From Aphelocoma coerulescens (lineage: Eukaryota > Chordata > Aves > Passeriformes > Corvidae), in NCBI RefSeq assembly GCF_041296385.1, contig NC_091017.1, forward strand, positions 51,582,214 to 51,646,213: 64,000 nucleotides of DNA, written 5' to 3'. The translations under genes were made by a program, and so were the position numbers. The first letter of the stretch is position 1; every line of letters starts with the position of its first letter. The notes below the pieces were generated by a model. That model saw only the letters and a list, made by a program, of their open reading frames with translations, ran no database searches and was not told where the DNA came from. Shown piece after piece: positions 25,601 to 64,000 of the stretch.

Positions 25601-28600
25601 CCAAGACTGCAACGCTAAATACTAGAAATGATTTTCCAGGGAAGCAGCTGAAGTCCCTATAGATGATCGGCTTTGAGGCTGGCTGCATCTCCCCATGTCT
25701 GGGGTTTTTGTCGGGTGTCTGACACCACGTTCTCAGTATGGCTCTTACAACTCAGCCTTATTGCAGGGCTCCCTCAGTCCTGCAAACTGCTGCTGTGTTG
25801 CCTTCCCCTTTCATGTGAGTTTGTAAAAAGTCTGTCCTGGCGTCCCCACTGAAGGAATGACCTGAGCTACACTGGATTTCACGGCAGGTACAACCATCCC
25901 CTGAGAGGCTCAGCCCAGCCCAACCAGTCAGCTCTGACATCACAAAGCTTGGCTTTCCTGCCTCCTCTCCTTCCCACTTCTGGAGGTACTGACCAATTCC
26001 ATAGTTTGATATGAATTTGAACCTAGAAAAATGTGTGCCAGTGTACAATTCATATTTAATCTGACATCAGAAGAATTACTCTTTTTAATTTAAAGTAACC
26101 ATTTACTTGATGGTTGAGCTCCTTAGTTTTTACTGGAGGAAGAGACATCCCAGAGGATAACAACGCTTCACTGTAGGAAAGCTGGTTTTAGCCTGTTTTC
26201 TAAAACTTCTACTGAGCCCCAGAGTCTGTTTTTTTGTCATGGAGGGGAAACAAAACAGTTTTTGTTCAAGTTCCTTGTGCAAAGGAGCAGATACATTTCC
26301 TTCTCCAGCTGATATGCTGTAGATCAGCTTTAACCATATTTGCAGGTATTGCTGTGGTTAGGCTTGCATGTAACCACAGATTACAATTTGGGTGCCAAAC
26401 AATCTAGATAGCTCATCATATGACTGTAACGATCTCATAGCACAGCACAAGTGGGGTCCATGGTTCTCTGTGCCATCTTTGCTCTAGAACTGGCTGCACA
26501 CAAGTATAAAACTACAATTTTTTCCTATCTGTTCTTGCACTGGAAGGAGGAGGCTTGGATAGGCAGGCAAGGTGTGCAAATACTTGTCCACATTTCTAAT
26601 TTGTGCATATCCATGGGCTTGGGCATGAGTCAGGCTCTGCTTCAGAGAGGCTTTTGATATCAGAAGAAAAAAATCTTGAAAAGATGATGAATCTGCACAC
26701 GCTCTCTGAGCTGGCGACACCCAGCCACATGTGTTGTTGCTCTACAAGACTTGAGGGCATCAACAAACAACCGAGGAAAACATCCTGGGTGATTTTATTT
26801 CTGAAAATATTTCTCTTGTCATATAAGTGGTTCCTTGGACTGTCCAGTTACTAGATGGTAAATGAAGCATCAAAATTCTTACTTTCCAACCGGTTAACAG
26901 ATACTTTCTTCATCGTTTGTAACTACATTACTAATGATCTGCAATGCATGATGCAAATAGTTTGACCTTCTACCAAGACCCTAATTTTTCTCTCTCTAGC
27001 TCTGAACTAAGGGCAAAGTGTAATGAAGCAGGTATATTTTCAGTCTGAATTATTTTACTGCCATGAAAAACATGACAAAATATGGTTCTTCTTCAGCCCT
27101 CCCTTCCCTTCTCTCCCTTCTTTCCACTCAGGGGGAAGGAGAAATGCTCTTTGCTTTGAACAAATGACAAGAGCAGGTCCAAACCACTGTCACATGGTCA
27201 TTCACAAAGGCATTGCTCAGGGCAGAGCTGACAGCACCACTACCCAAGGAGGTAGATCTATCTATTACTTGTGATTGGAAAAGTGCCAGGGTGATGATCA
27301 GCACTCATGACCATCACAAGGCCTCAAGATCCTACGTAATTGCAACAACAGCTTACAAAGATGATTAAAAGGGGATTTGTTCCTAAATCTGTTTAAAGAA
27401 GGGGCCAGAGGGGCTTGGGTCAAACAGTGCTGTCTGCCCTGGCGGTGCATTTGCCTGTGGGACAGTGCTTGCTACAGCTACAGCCCTACACCAACACACA
27501 CATCCCAAAGAGGGAGCTGAGCCTCCTCCTGCTAGAGAGAGGTCTTGAGCAGCTTGCCTAAAACCAGGATCTTCTCCAGTATTGTACTCTTTCACAGAAA
27601 AATCAAAAATACTGAACCCAGCAAGAGCTGAGGGTGGCAAGGAAACTTTATAAAGGGGAAATTAAAAAAAAAAAAAGCAAAGAAGGATGAAAGATCCTAA
27701 AATATATTTTTTTCATTCCAGCTCTTCGGGGCAGAGGCTGTAAAGCAGCAGGTAATATGTTTCCTGCTGGGATTAAATGACAGAGTAACAGAGGCTACCT
27801 GGGAAGCAAATCCTCTAGGTTAACTCCTCTCAGTGCTAGAGAAATTCCTGTCCCCTGTCAAGTGCTGGTGGCTGCTTTGCAAGGGGCCAATGAAATACAG
27901 TGTAGATATTCTCCTTGACTCTAGAAGTGCCACATGTGGCTCCACAGAGAAGCTGGCTGGTGAGTGCTGATGGGGATGCTCATCCCTGTGGTGGAATCAC
28001 ACTGCTCTTGCTGCCGTGGTCCTGCTGGTGCCTCCCACAAGGAACCACACAGCAGAGTGCACGCAGTGCAACACTACTTGCAGTCAATGGAGGAATCTTG
28101 AAAGAATGTTTCTTTGATAAAAAAAGATTGTTTTGCTTTTTTCTTCCACTCAAGTGACCAAAATCAGCTTGGTTCTTTTTCCTGCAACCTTACATGTGAA
28201 ACTCAAAACAACTGCTGCCATTCAAAAGCGGTCTGAGAAATGCTAGGAAATCTCTCAGGAGCTGACAGTCGATGACTGGGCAGCATGCAGCAAGGCACTG
28301 GTCAGCCATGTCCTCTGGCTCCTGCTGGAGCTACCTCCCTGTAACCCGGGACTCTACTTCTGAATGGTGACTCCCTGCTACCAGGCTCAGGTATTCCCTG
28401 GTAATGCCCCAGGCCTCTGAAGTCTCCAGCAGCTTAACAATGAATTTCTGAAAAGTAATTGTAGTCCTTGTGTTCTGTTAATTTCCTGGGGAGGAAGCGG
28501 TTGCCAGTACTGCTCATACTTTTATTATTTCTCCATGCCCCCAAATGCTAGAAGCTTTAAAAAGAAAAAATAAAACTTCAAAATTTAGATAACTACTTTT

Positions 28601-30890
28601 AGTGAAGCTATTTGATTTTATCCTACATAATTTATTTCATCAATATAGTTGAAAGGATGCTGACAAACATCCTCTACAAACATTTCTTTTCATTATTAAA
28701 AGAAAAGGTATTGTAAAATACACTTAATTCCCCACCACTACCGTTTTTTAGTGTCAGTTTTCTCAGACTGAACAGCTAAAATGTATTACGCCAGTAATTT
28801 CACCCTCTTCCCTCAAGAGAGAACCTTTGCAAACACCGGGATTAGAGAGGAAACCTTTACAGGCCTGACTTATGAAGGGATAAAGACAATATTTCTTCTT
28901 CTGCTGCAGCCAGGCTTGCCCATGTGCTGGTATCCAGCCCAAGAGTCTTGTTGGGCTTCTGGTGCTCTTAGCAATCCAACAACTCCAGGCTGTCCTCAGA
29001 CAGCAGGGGCTGTGCAGCTACTTACTGCTTTTGGTGCAGCATTTGCCACTTTTGAGCTGTTGTTTCTAGTCCAAGTCCTTCCCTGCGTCCTTTGGTTCAG
29101 AGACATCCTATCGACCAGAATGACTAAAAACCCAAAATACATTACACAAGAACATGGGAAATTTCAAATAATGCTGATTTCTGGAAGTAACTAGCTAATG
29201 TTTAGTCCCAGCAAAAGAAGAAAAATGCAAACAGCTTTTGAATGAAAAATGGCTGAAGGGGAAAATACAAATATGCTTTCATCTCATAAATAAGTTTTAA
29301 TCAGCTTTGCTATTTTAACTCAAAAGATAAAATGCCAAAACCAGCATCTGTGAGGTTGCAATTGCCCTTTTTTAATGTACTGCTGTGAGGAACTGATTTG
29401 ATTTTAAAATATTAATACTTCAACATTGTTTAGTTTTATTTCTTGAACTGTGGGTTGTAAGTCTGGTATTTGATATCAAATGGAAAAGCACCAGAAGGAC
29501 ACATGCCTTGGCAGTAACAGCACATGCAGCACATGCACAGAAAGGCTCTGTTGCTGGGTAAACCCCCTCGAGGCGGGGAGAGGAGCTCTCTCTCCAAGTG
29601 GCCACCCTTTAGGCCATAGAGAAGTGTTCTGATGGCCACACCAGCTCCATGCACAACCACACATAAGAGCAGGGCCCCCTGCCCAGTAATGCTACTTGAA
29701 CCAGTCAAAAATACATGGGTATAATTCACAGAAGTGCAGACAGTCACTGGTACTCCTACATCTCAAAACATACAAATTTTGCCCTTTGTGCAGCTGGAGA
29801 AAGTCCTGGAGGTAACCTGTTTGCTGGTCTGTAAGGGCAGCTGCATGCTGCGCCTGTCCGTGCGGGGACTGGATGGTCGGATAACGCTGCATGTGCCACG
29901 CAAAGCCCTTATCTGATGTTGCTGACAGCACTTAGTGGGGAGTGCACACGCCAAGTCCAGCGGGCCCTTTGGGGTATACTGGTTTCTGCTGCCTGTCACA
30001 ACCTAGCTAAAATGATTTCTAGGGCACAGACAGAAAAATCAAGTGACTGGAGCGACTGCTGCTAGCAAATAAGCTCTGCTGCCTGTCTGGCAACCAACAG
30101 ATACACCAAGAAGAGTGAATGATAATCAATTTAAGAAATATGGACGATCTGTCAGGAAAAAGAGCTTCAGAGCAATTTCTGGACAGAAAATTACTAGTTA
30201 CAGCATAATCTTCTAAGAAATTAGTGCACAGGAAACATGGCAAATTGGAGGTCATCTTTAACTATTACTCACAGTTTAAGAAGTTTCTGGGAACCACAAC
30301 TGAACTGCAGAGTAGATTATCACATTTTTGTTACAACTTAAGTTCTAAACGAGAAGCTAAAAAGTCTATGCAACTGTTCCTTCTCCTCTTACAGAGACTC
30401 AGACCTCCCTACAGGACAAGAAGGAAGTTTCCTAATCCATGTACAGGAAGAGGGAAATATTTTACTCTTTTGGTTTCAGCCTACAGCACACTAGAATTAA
30501 GGATGCTGTTGTCCAACTTCTCCAGTGATCACTATGAACAGTTTGGTCCAGGGTATGAATGGTCATTTCCTGGTGACTTGTCCCAGGAACATTGTATCTC
30601 CATCTGCCTTCCCAAAAACCCATGTAGAGATGTGAAGAAGAAACAGAAACAAAAAATCTGGTGCTGCTGATGCACGATACTGATCACTACTAACTCCATG
30701 TATACCATAGCATTTCCACAATCTTTCCTCTTCTCTCCCAGAGCCTGCAAGTATTTTCTTTTTAGTTAGTAAACGTCACTCTCTAATGTTCAGCATAATG
30801 GGGGTGGGGGGGTGGGCGAGGTGTTTCTTCTCTACTTCTGTCCAAGTGCATTTTACAGCTGAGATTCTCTAAAGTGCCCTTGGCTGATCG
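22621..30890. other. Intergenic, no gene seen
   Basis: No gene supported. It holds a cluster of ATGCATA units at 24,926-24,975 and an A-run near 27,663-27,676. Several open frames of 100-150 codons are present but show no conserved motif. Confidence 0.65.
24926..24975. repeat. Short ATGCATA-type tandem cluster
   Basis: Four ATGCATA units in 50 bp, two of them in a direct ATATGCATA tandem, with two GTCATAAT copies interleaved. Confidence 0.85.
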
Positions 30891-31210
30891 CAAAATCACA
30901 GAAGGGTTGAAGTTGGAAGGCAGGTCATCTGGCCCAATTCCCCTGCTTAAGGAGGGACCCCTAAAGCCTATTGCCCAGGACCATGTCCACATGGGTTTTG
31001 ATTATCTCCAAGTACAGAGACCCCCATAACCTCTGGGACAATCTGTGCCAGTGCTTAGTCACCCTTACAGTAAAAAAAGGTGTTTCCTGATGTTGAGGGA
31101 AACTCATACATTGCCATTTGTGCCCAGTGCCTCTGGTCCTGTCACTGGGCACCACTGTAAAGATCCTGAACCCCTCTTCTGCACCCTGCCTTCAGACACT
31201 TGGTCCATGA
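30891..31210 (-). mobile_element. CR1 LINE fragment, minus orientation
   Basis: Reading the plus strand gives the reverse complement of a CR1 3' end: AATCACAGAAGGGTTGAAGT, then CACCCTTACAGTAAAAAAAG and GTCCTGTCACTGGGCACCAC. It is degenerate, so a relatively old copy, and lies about 1.4 kb downstream of the KIT poly(A) site in the same orientation as KIT. The right boundary is approximate. Confidence 0.85.
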
Positions 31211-32619
31211 GGGTCCATGGTCCCAATGGTCCATGCTGGTAACATGGTGCTGGTTGCTCTTTATATCTGGGTACAATAATGCTTTGAAGGGCAGATAAAA
31301 CACATATTAATGCCAATATGTGCTTTTCCATGTAAGCTATTGCTTAGAACTGGCAAAATAAAATAATTCAGAGGGAAATGGGCTGTTTGACCATGAGCAA
31401 GAATGGAGGTGGTAATCACTGCGAGCCTTGTAATAAGAAAATAGGAAAGAGATTTTTTTCAGAAAGCAGAGATGCAATATCCTAGGATGTTTCAGAACAG
31501 GAAACATTTCAGGAAAATAAAATTAATGATGTGCTAACCAAATAAATAGATAAAATAGCTCCTTTGGCTATGCTAAATGAGAATTTAGAAATTATTTGTA
31601 CAATTCAGCTCCAGGAATCCCTCAGTATGAACTCTACTCTGATTGAATGTGGGGGTGAACAAGACAGGAAAAAAAAATGGTTCCAAATAAGATACCATCT
31701 TGGTATCTTCTGAAGCATTATTAAAAACAATGACAATGCCAATTGTAACAAAGCTTGTACCTCATGCCTCCTGACAAACTAGGTTATAATTTCCTTAATT
31801 AGTTTTAACAAGCAGAGTGAAGACCTATGTGGAAGAAAAAAAAAGAAAAAAAAGGAAGCTGTTTTACAAAGGCAGCTGAAGGAGGGGAGCTTTTCAAGGC
31901 AGTCTGCTGAAAGGACAGAAATGTTTAAGGATCAAAACAATTGAGGTCTGTCTCTCATGTCAGTTAGTAGGGATTTTAGTAGGGTTATTCTAGAGACTTA
32001 TGCTTATAGGCTCTATACCTACTATTAAACCACATACCAACCAGGCAAACTCTTATGCAGCACAGGAACAAGTGTGAGCAGGGGAGCCACGGATGTCAAA
32101 CCTGGAGTAACTAAATCAGAGGGTCTCCCACCAAGACACAGAGTATCTGCTCAGCAAGGGAAGCTTTCCCTTCATGACCCCCCTCCCACCGTAGCAGCCC
32201 CAGGTGTCTCCTGCTGCCTCCTGGCAGTGCTGCACTCGGCCAGCCCAGCACGAGCTCTCGTGCCAGCCTGCAAGAGGGGACAAGAGCATGTACCCTTGTT
32301 TAAGGAAGCGGGAATATTCAGCATTGCTGCAGCCTTTAAGGGGCTCCAAGTGCCTCTACAGCCATACCCTAAGCAACACCGAGATATCTTTGTTTTAAAT
32401 ACTATTCATGACATGTAGACTGCACCAACAGTCTACAAAATCAATATTCTAACTGCAATTTTCTTCCACAACAAAGCTGCGTCAAAATTTTCAAGTATTT
32501 GTCCCACAAATTCACAGGTAAAGAACTTCCATAGCAAATAAAGAGTAAAAAATTTTGGCACGTATTTGCAAAAGTGTTTCAGAATGCCAAACTTGACCTG
32601 TGTGTGGCCAGACACTGAG
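31211..32619. other. KIT 3' flank, no gene seen
   Basis: Sequence immediately downstream of the inferred KIT poly(A) site. An A-rich run lies near 31,836-31,856. No second gene converging on KIT is seen. Confidence 0.7.
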
Positions 32620-32639
32620 ATTTTGCTTCAGCCCAAGAA

Positions 32640-32645
32640 TTTATT
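32640..32645 (-). terminator. Candidate distal KIT poly(A) signal AATAAA
   Basis: Minus-strand AATAAA (TTTATT on the plus strand) about 2.18 kb after the KIT stop. It was chosen over the others because it gives a 3'UTR of the family's usual length and is followed by GTGT/CTGG-containing sequence. The one at 32,715-32,720 is followed by a more GT-rich stretch and is a close rival. Confidence 0.55.
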
Positions 32646-32704
32646 AACACTTATGTGAAAAAATTCTGTCTTTACAAAATACACATTGGTAGCATTTGAA
32701 TACA

Positions 32705-32712
32705 TATTTACA
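32705..32712 (-). promoter_or_regulatory. Pumilio response element TGTAAATA in KIT 3'UTR
   Basis: Fifth exact match. It lies between the two distal AATAAA candidates, so its presence in the mRNA depends on which one is used. Confidence 0.45.
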
Positions 32713-32714
32713 GA

Positions 32715-32720
32715 TTTATT
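32715..32720 (-). terminator. Alternative KIT poly(A) signal AATAAA
   Basis: Exact hexamer on the minus strand, 75 bp before the distal candidate, with a GT-rich stretch (AATGTGTATTTTGT) downstream in the transcript. It would shorten the 3'UTR only slightly. Confidence 0.4.
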
Positions 32721-32893
32721 TGAACTTTTCCTAACTGCAATTCTACAACTGAGCAACATATCTGTAAGTGTTTCATAAACTTTCAAACACTTACATATTT
32801 ATACATATAGTTTTTGCATATATATATATATAAAAATATTTTTGAGACTCAAGGACTGAGAATAGTCAAAAGGACATTATTGCTACATTTCCA

Positions 32894-32901
32894 TATTTAC
32901 A
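32894..32901 (-). promoter_or_regulatory. Pumilio response element TGTAAATA in KIT 3'UTR
   Basis: Fourth exact match, TGTAAATA form. It is kept only if a distal poly(A) site is used. Confidence 0.5.
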
Positions 32902-33320
32902 AAAACAATGCATAAACCCATTCAAAACACCAAGCCATTGCAAAATAAGTTTCAAACCCCCCCAAATTATAAAAATATAAATTTCAAGAACGAAAAAACC
33001 CAAACCTCTTTCAGCTAAGTGTCTGTAAAGTACCGAGACATCTATAACAACTAGTTTGTCTACAGTTGCTCCGAAAGCCAACACGTTACAAAAGAGCTTT
33101 TATAGCATTAAACTGAAAATGCTCAACAACTAGTAGGCATAAGAGTGCATCCAAACAAATGGCTAGCTTTGGAAAGGTGCAACAGCCTAAGTAAGTTCAG
33201 TGCAAATGGCTAATTTTTTATTTAACTCTGAAAGACATACTCCTGTAACAATAAACCAAATGCACAGTCATAGAAAGAGCGCAGTATTCAATGTAACCCA
33301 AAATATACTACCAGTGTGTA

Positions 33321-33328
33321 TATTTACA
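33321..33328 (-). promoter_or_regulatory. Pumilio response element TGTAAATA in KIT 3'UTR
   Basis: Third exact match to TGTANATA, here the TGTAAATA form, inside an AT-rich part of the distal 3'UTR. Confidence 0.5.
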
Positions 33329-34291
33329 ATTACCTTGTATTTGGGCAGTTAGTTACACATCTGAATGTAAACTCAACCAAAATCCTGGTAAAGTAAAAGT
33401 TACAGAGTGCTTAAGTGCATTGTAAATAAATAGGTACTCAACTAGTACTCTGCCTCTGAGAAATGCTTCTCTCAATGCCTTTACTTATTTCTAGGGATCA
33501 GAAACAAAGGAAGAAAAGAACCAGCAGTGTTCCTGGTAAGAAGAAATGGGGTTAGAAAACACTTTTAAGCACAGCCCTGGGCTCAAAAGATGCTGACCCT
33601 AAAGCTTCATGTCTGTCAAAGAAGACTGAAAGGATTCTTTCTTTTATGCCATTTATAAATTTGGCACTTCCCAGTTGGACTCTTCTTCATTATCATCTCT
33701 GGACTATCACAGAAACAACGTGGGGTGGAGGAAAATAGCCCTTTCCAGTTAGCACTATCCAAGACTGCCTGTGGGAAAGATTCACCTGGGTAGGACGAGA
33801 TAAACAAAGGGCCCCCAGGAGAGCACTCCTTGCCTCTGCTCTCACTTAGATAAGATGACTCGTTAAACGGCCTCTTCTCCAGACACACAGTTTACTGGAA
33901 GCAGCCTTCCTCCTCTTTTTTGACCACTTTGACTGGGCCCACCTATCTTTGGTGAACACCTTTAGATGTAGCTATTAGCAAAACAAATGTCAAAGTCTTT
34001 GGGCACCCAAGGCAGGGGGGCACAGGAGCAGTTCAGGCTCCATGGTGGAGTGAGACCCAGCAATGGGCAGCTTCATCCTGGCAGGGAATGCACCGGTGGG
34101 AAGCAGTGCATATATCCATAGAAACTGTGCAACTGGTCAGCAAGAGTGACAGCCCAGGTGGGAAATAAAAATTAAAATTCATGCTCTTCCTCCCTTCTCT
34201 TCTGGTTTAAACCCCAGAGCTCCCAGGAGGATTTCCAGCTGTGCAGAACAACTTTGGAAGGGTCTTGGTTCCTTCACCTCTTTTTCCCAGG

Positions 34292-34299
34292 TATATACA
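34292..34299 (-). promoter_or_regulatory. Pumilio response element TGTATATA in KIT 3'UTR
   Basis: Second exact TGTANATA match on the transcript strand, in a less AT-rich context than the distal ones. Confidence 0.5.
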
Positions 34300-34601
34300 C
34301 CACCCTCACTGGCCTCCAACCTATGATACCTGCCTGGGAAAGCTTCTCAAGCTTGGCTGGATGTGGAAAGGGTTTACAAAACCATTAACTTAATATTTGT
34401 TTATTTCTTAAATTCAGAAAAACAAGATTAACTAGAAAATGACTGTATGCATTCCAGGCACAGATCCAGAGAAGAATCACTGCAGATTTGGTTTGATCTA
34501 TAGTCATCTAATTCCACACCCTGGCTTAGGATTTCTTTTGTTGGTTGATTTTTTTCCTTCACATCTGGCTCTCTACTGCAAATACACACAATATAGCGAA
34601 A

Positions 34602-34609
34602 TATATACA
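34602..34609 (-). promoter_or_regulatory. Pumilio response element TGTATATA in KIT 3'UTR
   Basis: Minus-strand TGTATATA, an exact match to the PUF/Pumilio RNA-binding consensus TGTANATA. It is the first of five in this 3'UTR, about 220 nt after the stop codon. Function is inferred from the motif only. Confidence 0.5.
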
Positions 34610-34825
34610 GCTTCAATTAACACTGCAATGAGGCCTGTAACCGTGCTCAGCAGATTAGGTTTATGTGTAACAGTGCATGGTAAAGGACAGTATTACAACA
34701 ACATTTCAGCTACACAGTGGTAGTAGTGAGTAAAAGAAAGAGAAATTATTGAAGTTGTCCCTCTCTCAGCCCCTGCACAATACAAACAGCTAACACATCT
34801 GATCTCTTCTTCCTTCACATGCCAC

Positions 34826-63204
<28,379 letters not shown>

Positions 63205-64000
63205 CTGGAAAACAATTTAGAAGTTTATTACTTTTCATTAGTCTCAGCTCTTCCGAGGGGGATAAAAATCAACAGTCATTAATTAAGTTTCCAATAAAAT
63301 CAAGATTCTGATATGTATTAAATTTTTTTAAATGTATTACACAGTTGTTCCTTTACAATAAGCACATTTCTGCCTCAACCTCGCATCAAATTACACTTAA
63401 GAATTAGATAATACTTGTTAGAGCATAGCAACTTGTATGAACAAACTTGAATGATGCTGAACCATCAATGAGACAATTCGTTTCATGACAGTGATTAAAA
63501 AGCAGCACTCTGGAACTGAAAACATGGTAAGTATCAGTCACTGAAGAGCAGCAGCCCAGCACTAACCGCAAATTTTAATTACAAAACGTTACAGCCAAGA
63601 GAAAGTACTGTGTGACAAGTCCCTGAAAAGCTCCTGATGGACAGCCTAGGAAGGACAGATACAGTTCAAGGACTTCTGCACACCTGTGCCTGAAGCACCT
63701 CAACCTCTGCTCACAGTGATGGCTCACAATTTGCCACCTAAGAATCAGGTGGTGACATGCAGACTTGGGGTAGCTGTACCCTGTTCTGCTTCAGGATGTC
63801 TTTCATCAACAGTCAGGTGTATCTGAGGACTATGTGTCTCCTGCCTCTGCAAAGCTCTTTAGCTCTCCCTCTGTTCTGTTCATGGCTTGTTTTTCCATTT
63901 TCTTCATCCTTTCTTCAATTTTTCCCATTTTATTATACTCCAGTTAATTTCCCACTAGAGCTTTTACACAGGAAGACAAACTGTAAATGCACCATATATC
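63205..64000 (-). other. KIT intron 3 (3' part only)
   Basis: Non-coding DNA between the acceptor of exon 4 and the right edge of the window. No exon is visible; exon 3 must lie further right. No repeat is recognised. Confidence 0.9.

Larger units (their letters stand above)
32620..34825 (-). other. KIT: KIT 3' untranslated region (3' end approximate)
   Basis: From the stop codon to the likely poly(A) site is about 2.2 kb, close to the mammalian KIT 3'UTR length. The chosen distal AATAAA is at 32,640-32,645 on the minus strand, so cleavage should fall near 32,610-32,630. Other AATAAA hexamers at 34,400, 33,217 and 32,715 (left coordinates) could give shorter forms. The region is AT-rich, has many ATTTA-like pentamers and a short TA run near 32,818-32,832, and carries five TGTANATA elements listed separately. 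The 3' end is inferred, not seen directly. Confidence 0.75.

Noticed and set aside
28781..29194. 137-codon plus-strand frame with a hydrophobic stretch
   Set aside because: No family recognised, and isolated with no splice sites or conservation evidence that I can see.
30224..30670. 148-codon plus-strand frame
   Set aside because: No recognisable motif, lysine-rich end from A-rich DNA, and no supporting context.
34709..34714. Possible miR-221/222 site in the KIT 3'UTR (TGTAGC)
   Set aside because: KIT is a known miR-221/222 target in mammals, but only a six-base seed match is present here (no A before TGTAGC), which is too weak to claim.

Overview
The window is vertebrate nuclear DNA, almost certainly from a bird. 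It is AT-rich and gene-poor, has GT-AG introns, and carries several 5'-truncated CR1 LINE fragments, some with the typical ATTCTATGA / ATTCTGTGA 3' tail. The encoded protein is an avian-type KIT. I cannot name the species.

Right half (about 32,620 to 64,000): the minus strand carries most of KIT, the stem cell factor receptor tyrosine kinase. Eighteen consecutive coding exons, equivalent to mammalian exons 4 to 21, lie between 63,204 and 34,826. They are followed by a 3'UTR of about 2.2 kb. Joined, they give one open frame of 764 residues plus stop after a split first codon. The exons encode Ig domains D3 to D5, one transmembrane helix, the juxtamembrane segment, both halves of the split kinase and the C-terminal tail. 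Exons 1 to 3 (signal peptide, D1, D2) and the promoter lie beyond the right edge. Introns range from 88 bp to 5.2 kb. Intron 17 holds two CR1 copies inserted antisense to KIT.

Left half (1 to about 32,620): this is KIT 3' flanking DNA, with no coding gene that I can support. It holds CR1 fragments (5,256; 12,140; 22,495; 30,891), microsatellites (CA/CT at 20,551; TAAA-rich at 22,203), one isolated CpG-rich patch (about 17,640 to 17,860) with a GATA motif, and AT-rich blocks that could be conserved regulatory DNA.

The most interesting signals beyond the gene are these: five exact Pumilio-type TGTANATA elements in the KIT 3'UTR; the CpG-rich patch with GATA and paired TTATGCAA motifs about 15 kb downstream of KIT; two perfect inverted repeats in introns 16 and 7; and loss of the downstream splice donor that makes the mammalian GNNK+ isoform. 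I found no sign of an undescribed multi-gene system. This is a normal receptor locus plus its gene-poor flank.
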